A DNA stretch of 64,000 nt from Marinobacter alexandrii (lineage in GTDB: Bacteria > Bacteroidota > Bacteroidia > Cytophagales > Cyclobacteriaceae). Made by a program: the position numbers and the translations under genes. Shown in pieces: positions 26,646 to 35,370 of the stretch. The notes under the pieces were generated by a model. It had not been told where the DNA came from, did no database searches, and saw only the letters and a program-made list of their open reading frames with translations. Where the stretch lies: assembly GCA_039984955.1 (NCBI GenBank), contig JBDWTN010000007.1, positions 2,984,501 through 3,048,500 on the forward strand, in the 5' to 3' direction. Within the stretch, counting starts at the first letter, position 1. The number at the start of each line of letters is the position of its first letter.

Positions 26646-26700
26646 TTATAGCTCAGAAAACAGTCTAATCATGAGCTATAAACTAACAATTTATAGCTCA
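26646..26700. repeat. TTATAGCTCA direct and inverted repeats
   Basis: TTATAGCTCA occurs at 26646-26655 and 26691-26700, and its complement TGAGCTATAA at 26672-26681. The last two form a 10-pair stem with a 9-base loop. Possible regulatory structure; no protein is linked. Confidence 0.55.
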
Positions 26701-26720
26701 TACCTTTCTTTTGATTAACT

Positions 26721-26800
26721 CAAGGCAAATCCCTCGGCAATCTATACGGGATGGGAGCCGAGCTGTTCCACGACAAGGCGTACAGCGTGAGCATAAGTAG
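26721..26800 (+). repeat. Dispersed repeat copy B (CAAGGCAAAT...ACGGGAT)
   Basis: Starts CAAGGCAAATCCCTCGGCAA, then ACGGGAT at the same distance as in copies A and C. It is part of the 425-base gene-free interval 26523-26947, which holds only repeats and the palindromes at 26551, 26646 and 26854. Confidence 0.65.
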
Positions 26801-26853
26801 TGTTGGAATGCAGTTTATCTCTCCAACTTTTATTCTTTTCATAAAAACGCAAC

Positions 26854-26907
26854 TATTTATTCGACATTTACGATTAATATATTAATTTCGGTTTTGTCGA
26901 ATAAATA
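26854..26907. promoter_or_regulatory. Nested palindromes upstream of the serine hydrolase operon
   Basis: Outer arms TATTTATTCGACA (26854-26866) and TGTCGAATAAATA (26895-26907) are exact over 13 bases. Between them lies a second palindrome ATTAATATATTAAT (26873-26886). They are 40 bases before the start at 26948. This is a likely operator of the hydrolase-PadR-permease operon. It differs from the CTTAAACAAAAG element of the other PadR genes. Confidence 0.65.
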
Positions 26908-26947
26908 AAAAGGACTAACACTTACAGAGCCGAGTAAATAAAATACT

Positions 26948-28618
26948 ATGAGAAATTTCACAATTATTCTACTGCTAAATGTAGCCTCTGTATTAACATC
27001 ATGCGGTCAAAATTCATCTCTTGAAGGATCAGGTTTTGTTCCAACGGAAGGGATTACAGTCCCTATACACAAGTCAAACCTTGGTAAAATCATTTTCACG
27101 TCTGAGGTGATCCCTTTAGATAAATACAAGGAGAGTGATTTTCTATCTTCTTTTGAAATCGAAGAAGATAGCGAATTCTACATTAGAGCATTTTTTGGTA
27201 ATTCATTGACCAATTACCTGCATGAACTAGACACTACTCTATCAGCGGAGCAATTGACGAAAAAAGGTAATTATCAGCTTTCGTTCTATGTAGATGGCGA
27301 TCTCATTTATACTGAGAACGTCAATACAGGAGCTGGTTCGCCTAAATACAAAAATAAAAACACAACCTTGCATGTCCCATTATTAAGTCAGATAAACACG
27401 GATTTTTGGAGTCGGTTTTTATGGATGCGTTTTTACTATAAAAATGGTGGTGAAGCTGCATTAGAAACAGGAACACATCTTCTCAAAATAGAAATACGTC
27501 CATACCTGAAAAATGACGAAATCATTGTTGGTGACATTATTGCTGAAGGTGAAATCAACTTAAAACTGGCTGAGCCGGAGAAGGTGTCAGAAGAGCAAAT
27601 AGCTATTCAGCCAATTGAAAAAAATAATGATTGGGAACCATCAAGCGATAGTTATGACGAAGAGAAAATTAGAGAACTCAATCAAAAAATCGCTCAAAAT
27701 AAATTCAAGGACATCACCAGTGTTGTGGTTGTCAAAGGTGGTAAACTTCTCATTGAGGAATATTTTAATGGTGCAAATCGGAATACGTTACATGATACAC
27801 GTTCCGTTGGAAAATCTTTTGCGTCTACCATAACAGGTATCGCCATTGAAGAAGGCTATCTTAAAAGTACGGATCAAACACTCAACGAATTTTATGACCT
27901 CACCAAGTTTGATAACTATTCAACTCAAAAAGATCTTGTAACATTAAAAAGTCTCTTGACCATGAGTTCGGGATTTGATGGTTCTGACAGTAATTATGAT
28001 TCGCCTGGAAATGAAGATAACATACAAAGTACCGATAATTGGATGGAGTCCACTTTAAATTTATCTATGGATAATACGAGGAAGGTAGGTGAGCAATGGG
28101 ATTATTTTACAGCCGGTGTTATGGTTCTTGGTGATATTATAGAAAAATCTGTTCCAGGAGGTTTAGAAAAATTTGCAGATAAAAAATTGTTTGAACCTTT
28201 GGGAATCTCTAATTATAAATGGTTCTATACCCCGCAAAATGTACCCTATACTGGAGGAGGGTTAGAAATGAATTCCTTAGATTTTGCTAAGTATGGCCAA
28301 CTCTACAAAAACGATGGTGTTTGGAATGGGAAACAAATTTTACCATCACAATGGGTAACCAAGACCATGACAAATTATTTTCCAGAAATACCAGATCAAC
28401 CCGGTTATGGCTTCTTATTCTGGAATCAGATATTTTCTGTGAATGGCAAATCATACGAAGCTTTTCTATGTAATGGCAATGGAGGGAATAAAGTCATTGT
28501 TTTCAAAGATCAGCCACTGGTCATTATCATCACGGCTACAGCATACAATCAGGCCTATCAATCACAGGTTGAGAATATGTTACAGAACTACATTCTGCCG
28601 GCAGTATTAGAACAATAA
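26948..28618 (+). CDS. Serine hydrolase (beta-lactamase class C family) lipoprotein
   Basis: A 556-residue exported lipoprotein with lipobox cysteine at about residue 19 (SVLTSC). Residues about 30-210 form an N-terminal beta-rich domain. The C-terminal serine beta-lactamase/PBP-like domain has the SxxK motif S286-VGK, and YFTAG appears where the family's Tyr-x-Asn is expected. GNGGN sits at the position of the usual HxG/GGG motif. It may be an esterase or peptidase rather than a beta-lactamase. It is 15 bases upstream of a PadR gene, so one operon is likely. Confidence 0.87.
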   Translation: MRNFTIILLLNVASVLTSCGQNSSLEGSGFVPTEGITVPIHKSNLGKIIFTSEVIPLDKYKESDFLSSFEIEEDSEFYIRAFFGNSLTNYLHELDTTLSAEQLTKKGNYQLSFYVDGDLIYTENVNTGAGSPKYKNKNTTLHVPLLSQINTDFWSRFLWMRFYYKNGGEAALETGTHLLKIEIRPYLKNDEIIVGDIIAEGEINLKLAEPEKVSEEQIAIQPIEKNNDWEPSSDSYDEEKIRELNQKIAQNKFKDITSVVVVKGGKLLIEEYFNGANRNTLHDTRSVGKSFASTITGIAIEEGYLKSTDQTLNEFYDLTKFDNYSTQKDLVTLKSLLTMSSGFDGSDSNYDSPGNEDNIQSTDNWMESTLNLSMDNTRKVGEQWDYFTAGVMVLGDIIEKSVPGGLEKFADKKLFEPLGISNYKWFYTPQNVPYTGGGLEMNSLDFAKYGQLYKNDGVWNGKQILPSQWVTKTMTNYFPEIPDQPGYGFLFWNQIFSVNGKSYEAFLCNGNGGNKVIVFKDQPLVIIITATAYNQAYQSQVENMLQNYILPAVLEQ

Positions 28619-28633
28619 AACAGTACACAACAC

Positions 28634-28960
28634 ATGAAAGGAACAAACCTTGGAGAGCTAGAAGAGATCGCATTGTTGGTCGTAGCAAATCTATTTGATA
28701 ACGCCTATGGCATCCTGATCAAGCAAGAAATTGAAGAAAAATGCAATCGTACCATTACGATCAGTACGGTGCATAATGTACTTCAGCGACTCAGTGAAAA
28801 GGACTATTTGGAGTCAAGGTATAGCGACCCCACACCAGAACGTGGTGGTAAGCGAAAACTATTGTTTCGAGTGACTAAAGCGGGACAAGCTGCACTCAGG
28901 ACGTCACGATCCATGCGGGAAAATTTATGGTCGGGAATACCTAAAGTTGCATTCGACTGA
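28634..28960 (+). CDS. PadR family transcriptional regulator
   Basis: A 108-residue winged-helix regulator: LGELEEIALLVVANLF, recognition helix TISTVHNVLQRLSEKDYL, wing PTPERGGKRKLLFRV. It ends on the first base of the permease start (one-base overlap). It is the middle gene of the hydrolase-PadR-permease operon and probably regulates it. Confidence 0.93.
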   Translation: MKGTNLGELEEIALLVVANLFDNAYGILIKQEIEEKCNRTITISTVHNVLQRLSEKDYLESRYSDPTPERGGKRKLLFRVTKAGQAALRTSRSMRENLWSGIPKVAFD

Positions 28961-31632
28961 TGAAAGTCACCCCACCTAAACAGTTAATCTGGCTTCTTTC
29001 CAAATGCTGCAATCCAGCACTCTGGGAATCCATTGAAGGCGACCTGATGGAACTCTTCCTTCTCGATCTCAAGAAAAAGGGGGAGAGAAAAGCGAAATTC
29101 AATTACTTCTTAAATGCACTGGCATTTCTTCGATATCACAGGCTTAGAAAAAGGCAAAACTCAAAAAAACTCAATCATATGGCCCTTATCCAAAACTATT
29201 TGAAAGTCTCTTTCCGAGACCTAAAACGAAACAAGACATTTACCGGCATCAACCTCTTTGGGCTCATTGCAGGCATGACCGTATCTCTTCTTATGTTTCA
29301 ATATGTGCTTTTTGAAACGAGTTTTGATGACTTCAACGAAGATGCAGATCGCATGTATCGAGTAATCAATGATCGATATCATAATGGAGAGCTAATTCAG
29401 CGTGGAGCAATCACTTATCCAACCATTGGCCCCACTATGTTTAAGGACTTTCCTGAAATTGAAGCTTACACTCGAATGGTACCTAGCACTGGAAATTTCA
29501 TCAACTATGAAGAGCAAGTCTATCGGACAGGTGACTACCTAATAGCAGATGAGCATTTCCATTCTTTCTTTTCTTATAAGTTAATCAAGGGCAATAAGAA
29601 AGAGTGCTTGGACGCTGCTTTCAAGATGGTAATCACAGAAAGATTTGCTAAAAAATTGATTAAGAAAGGAGAGAATATAACCGACTTGATTGGTAAGCCT
29701 ATCAATTTCAATTATCCAACATCTTTCATGATCACAGGAATCATGGAAAATCCCCCCAAGAATTCCCATTTACAATTTGATTTCATTACTTCTTACAAGT
29801 CGTTTATTGCCATTGAAGGGCAGGGTGCCGATACCAGTTGGGAATGGTCTGATTTTTATCACTATATCAAACTCAAAAAGGGCGTCAACCCTGAATCTTT
29901 AAATAACAAACTTGCAGATTTTAGCCTGAGGTATTTCAAAGAAGGGGAAGTCACTGGTAATGACGAAAAGTTTTCATTACAACCTTTAAATGAAATTCAC
30001 CTGGACGATACCATGGAATATGAAGTGGCAATCGTGACGAATGGGGAGACAGTGTGGCTCATGCTATATATCGCTATCTTCATTGTGCTCATCGCTTGGG
30101 TAAACTACATCAATCTCAATACAAGTAGAGCTATACAACGCGCAAAAGAAGTAGGAATCAGAAAGTCAGTAGGTGCTCAAAAAAGTCAAATCATTCGTCA
30201 GTCATTCATAGAGACTCTTCTATTAAACTTCATCGCTCTCACTTTATCTATAGGTTTTGTCTTTATTCTGCAACCTATCTTCAATAATATGACAGGCTTG
30301 GATTTGAGTATGTCTATCATCCTTTTTTCATCAGTGATGGGCATACCTTTTCCTATCTTATTGATAGGCATTCTTTTTATTTTACTTGCTTTAGTTGCCC
30401 TATATCCTGCCTTACTGGTGACAAGATTCAGTACCCAAGATGTATTAAAAGGGAGTTTTCAACTTAAAGGAGAAATAACCTGGCTAAGAAAAGGAATGGT
30501 TGTTTTTCAGTTTTCCCTAGCCGTCATTCTCATAACTGCAACCATTGCTATTGCCCGTCAAATAGAATATATGGTCAATCAAGATCTCGGAATAGATTTA
30601 GATAATACCATAGTCGTTTATGGTCCCGTGATGACTAATTGGGATAGCACATTTATCTATAAAATAGATCAATTTAAAAAAGACTTAAGTTCATTGTCAG
30701 GGGTAGAGATTGCCACCATCTCTAACAGAGTGCCCGGTTCGGGCATGGGAAGAATATTTAGGATTACATCAAGTGCAGATCCTGAAGCTCAAAACCTCAC
30801 GTCCAACCACATGAGCATAGATCATGAGTTCGCAGAATTGTACAATGTCGAATTCATTACAGGTAGAGATTTTAACTACAGCGATCATGACTTTGACGGT
30901 GGTGCAATAAAAAATTTCATTATTAATGAATCTGCAGTTTCACTTTTGAAATTTGACTCTCCTGAAGATGCTGTAGGTAGGTCTGTTAATTTTTACAATA
31001 AAGACTGGACCATCATTGGAGTGATGAAAGACTTTCATCAAGAATCTTTACACCGAAAAATTGCGCCTATATTTTTGCTTCCATATTATTCTACAGGCAA
31101 TAACTTCTCCATCAAATTTTCGTCGCAGGTTACTCCAGCATTAGTAGAGGCTATTGAAAAACGGTACAATCAATATTTTCCAGGTAATTACTTCGATTAC
31201 CTCTTTTTAGAGGATGAGATTGACTCGTTATATGATGACGATGTTCGAGTAAGCAGGGTATCAAATGTTTTTGCCACCTTATCCATCATTATTGCTGTAT
31301 TGGGATTGTATGGACTAGTGATGATTACACTGGTACGCAAAACCAAGGAAATTGGGATAAGAAAGGTGTTAGGTGCCAATCTTGGACAACTTTTGACACT
31401 GCTAAGCAAAGAATTTCTGTTGCTTGTAATCATTGCTGTATTAGTTGGAGCTCCAGTAAGCTATCTGACAATAATGGAATGGAAATCTGGATATGCTTAT
31501 TCAATTAATATAGGCATTGGACTCATTCTTTTATCCTCCTTTATGTTGATTTTGATTTCTGCTATTACCATCGGTTTTCAAACGAGAAAGATCTCAGGAA
31601 ATAACCCAGTTGAATCCTTACGATCTGAATGA
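28960..31632 (+). CDS. FtsX/MacB-type ABC transporter permease with prefix domain
   Basis: An 890-residue double-FtsX permease. The prefix domain (CCNPALWESIEGDLMELFLL) covers residues about 1-70. FtsX signatures are QRAKEVGIRKSVGAQ and KEIGIRKVLGAN. The periplasmic domains show the usual NNPPKNSHLQFDF-like and VMKDFHQESLH-like blocks (ENPPKNSHLQFDF here). No ATPase lies next to it. Together with the exported serine hydrolase it may respond to an envelope or peptide stress; this is inferred. Confidence 0.93.
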   Translation: MKVTPPKQLIWLLSKCCNPALWESIEGDLMELFLLDLKKKGERKAKFNYFLNALAFLRYHRLRKRQNSKKLNHMALIQNYLKVSFRDLKRNKTFTGINLFGLIAGMTVSLLMFQYVLFETSFDDFNEDADRMYRVINDRYHNGELIQRGAITYPTIGPTMFKDFPEIEAYTRMVPSTGNFINYEEQVYRTGDYLIADEHFHSFFSYKLIKGNKKECLDAAFKMVITERFAKKLIKKGENITDLIGKPINFNYPTSFMITGIMENPPKNSHLQFDFITSYKSFIAIEGQGADTSWEWSDFYHYIKLKKGVNPESLNNKLADFSLRYFKEGEVTGNDEKFSLQPLNEIHLDDTMEYEVAIVTNGETVWLMLYIAIFIVLIAWVNYINLNTSRAIQRAKEVGIRKSVGAQKSQIIRQSFIETLLLNFIALTLSIGFVFILQPIFNNMTGLDLSMSIILFSSVMGIPFPILLIGILFILLALVALYPALLVTRFSTQDVLKGSFQLKGEITWLRKGMVVFQFSLAVILITATIAIARQIEYMVNQDLGIDLDNTIVVYGPVMTNWDSTFIYKIDQFKKDLSSLSGVEIATISNRVPGSGMGRIFRITSSADPEAQNLTSNHMSIDHEFAELYNVEFITGRDFNYSDHDFDGGAIKNFIINESAVSLLKFDSPEDAVGRSVNFYNKDWTIIGVMKDFHQESLHRKIAPIFLLPYYSTGNNFSIKFSSQVTPALVEAIEKRYNQYFPGNYFDYLFLEDEIDSLYDDDVRVSRVSNVFATLSIIIAVLGLYGLVMITLVRKTKEIGIRKVLGANLGQLLTLLSKEFLLLVIIAVLVGAPVSYLTIMEWKSGYAYSINIGIGLILLSSFMLILISAITIGFQTRKISGNNPVESLRSE

Positions 31633-31687
31633 TCAGTTATCTAATTTAGCAGCCGATAAGGTGCTGGAGTAAAGCAGTCAGAATAGC

Positions 31688-34252
31688 CTACTCGTCCTTC
31701 AAGTGCACTACAGGATTCGATCGTGTAACATTGGCTGTTTGTGCAACGATGATAATGGCCAGGATAGCAATCACTGAAACAGCAGCGATCGCACCATGTT
31801 CCCAACCAAAACTGATGCGGTTGTGATAGTCTGCTAGCCACTGCTCTGCTAGGTATGCACTTAGCGAAATGCCTACGACTAGGCTCACAATGATTGGAAT
31901 AGTGAATTTCTTGATCATCATCCATACAATTTGGTGATCAGCAGCTCCCATTACTCGGCGAACACTGAGTTCTTTCATCCTTCTCTGGATGGTTAGTCCC
32001 ACGAGACCTAACAACCCAAAAGCTGATATGAATATGGCAATGATGCTCCCCAGTCCAGCAATCTTCGAGATTTTATCCTCTTGCTCAAACTTTTCTCGAT
32101 ACTCAGTGGCCATGTATTCATAATTGAGCGGAATTGGATCATACACAGCTTCCCACGCGGCAGCCATTTTTTCTTCTAAAACTGATCTGTCAGCTTCAGA
32201 CTTAATCATGATTTGATAATTTGATCTTTCTTCAGGGGCATCAAAGAAAAGCATTGGACGAAGCTCAGATGCAGGACCAAAAGCGTAATAATCTTTGATC
32301 ACACCTACGATTACGGAATTATCCTGAAAAGGAACAGACGACCCAATTGCATTTTTAGTTAATCCCACTTTGTATAGGAACGATTGATTCACCAAAACTC
32401 CATCTACTATGCCATGTTTTTTAGCATCATGAATGGATTCGCCTTCAATGATTTGAAGTCCCATTACACCTGTATAAGTACTGTCTATGTTTCCATACAT
32501 CAAGCTGAATTGATGTTCTCCGTCATCAAAACCAGTCATACCATACCCACTTGATCCAGTGACCAATTGTATTTCAGGGATGGCTCGCAAATGATTCATA
32601 AATACTTCCTCTTCTCCGCTTCCAATTAATTCAGTTGGAATATCAATTCGGAGCACATTATCGACATTATATCCTTTGTCGAAGTTGACCAGGTAATTAA
32701 GTTGTCCTCTGAAGATCAACATGGAGGCAATCATTATGATCGAAATCGAAAACTGTACAATCAATAGTGTTTTAGTGACAAAAACTCCCTTCCCAATTTT
32801 TTGCTCTCCTTTGAGTGACTTGATGATCTTGAGCTTAGATAAGAGAAGTGAAGGATAAAATCCGCTTAGCAATGCAATTGAGGTGATGATCAAAAACAAT
32901 CCTGGCAGGTTTTGTAAGTTGATTAGGTCAGCCAACCCAAACTGCTTTTCTACGAGAAGAGAGAATTGTGGTGCTAGCGCAGTATATAAGACAACCGCCA
33001 GTGCAGTAGATAAGATTGTAGTTAGAAAAGATTCGGTCATCAGTTGTTGAAAGACTCCTGAGTTCGCAGAGCCAATGATTTTACGAACAGCCACCTCTCT
33101 CGCTCTGTTCATGTAAAGTGAGATGCTGAAATTAGCATAGTTTATAATGGAGATGAGGAGGCACATGACCCCAGCAATTACAATGAACCAGATCAACTCA
33201 CTATTTCCACCAGGTAAAAACCCTTTGGAAGCATAATATTTCTCTGAAAGATGCAGAGATGCTAAAGGGGCGAGACTCGCAATGTATGAGTGGTCTGTTT
33301 CCTCAGGATTCATCAACTTACCAATTTTGACCTTTAATTCTTCAACATCAGTAGAGGGATTAACTCGTAGCAAGACACTAAGATCGAAGTTGGTTGTTTT
33401 TGTCGCCTTGGTGGGAGATTCGTTCAGATAGTTGGCGTAGGGGAGGATGAGGTCTGCTCGTATGGACGTGTTTTTAGGTATTTCTTTGAACACGCCAGCT
33501 ATCTGATAGGTGACGTAGTTGGCAGAATCTAAGAGTTGTATTTCTGAACCCACTGCCCGACCTTTAATGTCCAGTTTATAAGCTAATTTTTCAGAGATCA
33601 CAACTTTGTCTGATGCTTCGAATGTACCAGGATCGCCCTCTACGAAATCCAAATCTAGAAACTCTAACAAGGTTTTTTCTGCAATAAGGTATTCTTGGTC
33701 AATGGTGCCTTCAGGAAGTTTCATGGTAGCATTGTCATCGGTAAATCTGGCTACCTTATCAACCTCTGGTAGTTCGTCCAAAACCTGCTGAACATAGACA
33801 TGCGAGCAACCCGGGAAATTGATTAAGTTATCAAAGACATTTACTTGCGTAGACATCCGATAGATATTTTCAGACTCGGGGATATGTTTGTTGTAGCCCA
33901 ATTGATCTGAAGCATACAGATAGGCAAACCAGCTAAATACAATTCCGATACTCAGTCCCAGAATATTGATAGAGGAATAGGTCTTTGTTTTCCACAGAAA
34001 CCTCCAGCCCGTTTTGATGTGGCTCTTCATGAGTGTAAGTAATCGGTCCATTTTATCGTATGTTTTGAGGTTTGAAATGCGAAAGCTTAAGAGCGTTTCT
34101 TTAATGAATTGACGTTGGGCAAATCCTTTTCCTTTGGTATCCACACGCCAGTAGAAAGACTCGTGTAAGTCCCCCTGAATCTCTTCAAGTAGGTCTTCAC
34201 GACAAATTTGTTGGAGCAGTCTATCTGCCCATTTAGGAGGATTTGGCTCCAT
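31688..34252 (-). CDS. FtsX/MacB-type ABC transporter permease with prefix domain
   Basis: An 854-residue double-FtsX permease. Prefix: NPPKWADRLLQQICREDLLE followed by EIQGDLHESFYWR. FtsX signatures: NRAREVAVRKIIGSA and RMKELSVRRVMGAA. It lies eight bases after its PadR gene and is convergent with the permease at 28960. Its periplasmic domains differ markedly from the other three, suggesting a different substrate. Confidence 0.93.
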   Translation of the reverse strand: MEPNPPKWADRLLQQICREDLLEEIQGDLHESFYWRVDTKGKGFAQRQFIKETLLSFRISNLKTYDKMDRLLTLMKSHIKTGWRFLWKTKTYSSINILGLSIGIVFSWFAYLYASDQLGYNKHIPESENIYRMSTQVNVFDNLINFPGCSHVYVQQVLDELPEVDKVARFTDDNATMKLPEGTIDQEYLIAEKTLLEFLDLDFVEGDPGTFEASDKVVISEKLAYKLDIKGRAVGSEIQLLDSANYVTYQIAGVFKEIPKNTSIRADLILPYANYLNESPTKATKTTNFDLSVLLRVNPSTDVEELKVKIGKLMNPEETDHSYIASLAPLASLHLSEKYYASKGFLPGGNSELIWFIVIAGVMCLLISIINYANFSISLYMNRAREVAVRKIIGSANSGVFQQLMTESFLTTILSTALAVVLYTALAPQFSLLVEKQFGLADLINLQNLPGLFLIITSIALLSGFYPSLLLSKLKIIKSLKGEQKIGKGVFVTKTLLIVQFSISIIMIASMLIFRGQLNYLVNFDKGYNVDNVLRIDIPTELIGSGEEEVFMNHLRAIPEIQLVTGSSGYGMTGFDDGEHQFSLMYGNIDSTYTGVMGLQIIEGESIHDAKKHGIVDGVLVNQSFLYKVGLTKNAIGSSVPFQDNSVIVGVIKDYYAFGPASELRPMLFFDAPEERSNYQIMIKSEADRSVLEEKMAAAWEAVYDPIPLNYEYMATEYREKFEQEDKISKIAGLGSIIAIFISAFGLLGLVGLTIQRRMKELSVRRVMGAADHQIVWMMIKKFTIPIIVSLVVGISLSAYLAEQWLADYHNRISFGWEHGAIAAVSVIAILAIIIVAQTANVTRSNPVVHLKDE

Positions 34253-34259
34253 AGATTAG

Positions 34260-34586
34260 TTAGATCGCTTGAAAATTAAATCCTGGGATAGCTTGCCAAA
34301 GGTTGTTGCGCTTCTCCTTTAGCTCATGTGCAATCCTAAATCCCTCTTGAGTGGCTTTGTACAAGCGCTTTCTTCGTCCACCTCGCTCAGAAGTAGGTTC
34401 TCCCATATTGGATTTTACTAACTTCTTTTTTTCTAGTCGCTTTAGGACAACATGGATGGCAGGTAAAGAAATGGTTTGTTCAAACTGCTCTTCATAGGCC
34501 TTAGCGATCTCCACGCCATACGTGTTTTCCTGTGCGAGCAGAATGAGTAGAATGATTTCTTCAAGGACACCAAGCTGTAGATTCAT
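34260..34586 (-). CDS. PadR family transcriptional regulator
   Basis: A 108-residue winged-helix protein: LGVLEEIILLILLAQENTYG, recognition helix LPAIHVVLKRLEKKKLV, wing PTSERGGRRKRLYKA. It is followed by the permease gene. Two exact copies of a 16-base element lie immediately upstream, indicating autoregulation. Confidence 0.94.
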   Translation of the reverse strand: MNLQLGVLEEIILLILLAQENTYGVEIAKAYEEQFEQTISLPAIHVVLKRLEKKKLVKSNMGEPTSERGGRRKRLYKATQEGFRIAHELKEKRNNLWQAIPGFNFQAI

Positions 34587-34590
34587 ATCA

Positions 34591-34634
34591 TTAACTTTTG
34601 TTTAAGATACGAATATGGTTAACTTTTGTTTAAG
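34591..34634 (-). promoter_or_regulatory. Doubled PadR operator
   Basis: On the minus strand, CTTAAACAAAAGTTAA occurs twice without mismatch (34634-34619 and 34606-34591), 28 bases apart, the inner copy ending four bases before the start codon. The element resembles the site at 10032-10047. Confidence 0.65.
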
Positions 34635-34756
34635 TAATGATAAGGTTTTTATAAAAAATCAAAATATTTAAAGTTGAGCTTCCGTCAATACTTCTTTTTT
34701 AAGTGAAAGGAGAGGGAAATCTTATTTAGGAGTGGGCTTAATAACTACTGGACGTT

Positions 34757-34963
34757 CCAGAAGATCCCGCAACAAGTGCGGGACTTGAAGTACACTTGCC
34801 GGACTTGTTCAGGTATCTTTCACAAATGAATAATTACACTTAATACTGAAGTGACATATTGCATGCAGCGAAGGATCTATATCCTTAAGTCATGCCGTGC
34901 TTGACACGGTATCTTCATCTTTGATTGCCGAAACAGAAGATTACGCATCAAGTGCGCAATGAC
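34757..34963. repeat. Cluster of GAAGAT...ATGAC palindromic repeats
   Basis: Copies: about 34760-34783 (arms TCCCGCA/TGCGGGA), 34889-34916 (ATGCCGTG/CACGGTAT, reversed) and 34936-34963 (TTACGCA/TGCGCAAT). They match those around the GIY-YIG gene. They lie in the 783-base gene-free interval 34587-35369, which also holds repeat copy C, two CTGAA-type palindromes and the radical-SAM operator. Confidence 0.7.
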
Positions 34964-35125
34964 AAGGACAATGAGATATTTAGATGTCCTCTAGCCCTCT
35001 TTATGAAAGGGGAAATCGACAGTTTTAAAAAGCTTGGAAACCATTATAATTTTTGTACTAAAATCCTCTTTTTCAAGGGAGGTGTGTTGGGAATAGCAGT
35101 TGGAGGAGGGGGTAGAAATGGTGTT

Positions 35126-35200
35126 CAAGGCAAATCCCTCTGCTACTTAGACGGGATAGTAGCGGCACCATGTAGAGCGAATAGCCCGACTATCATAAGA
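35126..35200 (+). repeat. Dispersed repeat copy C (CAAGGCAAAT...ACGGGAT)
   Basis: CAAGGCAAATCCCTCTGCTA, then TTAGACGGGATAG, then a tail ending AATAGCCCGACTATCAT. It shares its first 15 bases exactly with copy B except at one position, and the GACGGGATAG block with copy A. Confidence 0.65.
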
Positions 35201-35240
35201 GGTGAAATACAGCTTGTTCTCTTCTTGTGTTCTTTATAAG

Positions 35241-35315
35241 GATGCTGAAACGAGTTCAACATGACTCCTGAGAAAAGTCCTTAACTAGAACGTCACCCTG
35301 AATTTATTTCAGGTC
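35241..35315. repeat. Two CTGAA-family palindromes
   Basis: GATGCTGAAACGAGTTCAAC with ATGAC at 35241-35265, and GTCACCCTGAA-TTTA-TTTCAGGTC at 35292-35315. Same family as 9859-9930 and 46261-46312, again in a spacer before a gene start. Confidence 0.7.
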
Positions 35316-35333
35316 TTATAAATTCATCTAAAT

Positions 35334-35370
35334 AATACTATTTTTAGTAATACTAATTAATTTAGTATTA
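35334..35370. promoter_or_regulatory. Palindromic operator abutting the radical-SAM start codon
   Basis: TAATACTAA-TTAAT-TTAGTATTA at 35348-35370 has perfect 9-base arms and its last base is the A of the start codon. An extra AATACTA half site lies at 35334-35340. A regulator bound here would block transcription or ribosome access. No regulator gene is adjacent. Confidence 0.65.

Noticed and set aside
31641-31925. A 94-codon minus-strand frame after the permease at 28960.
   Set aside because: It lies in another frame over the 3' end of the permease gene at 31688 and has a Cys/His-rich, shadow-like composition.
34925-35239. A 104-codon open frame on the + strand in the gene-free interval.
   Set aside because: It runs through palindromic repeats and repeat copy C, and its translation shows no protein-like pattern.
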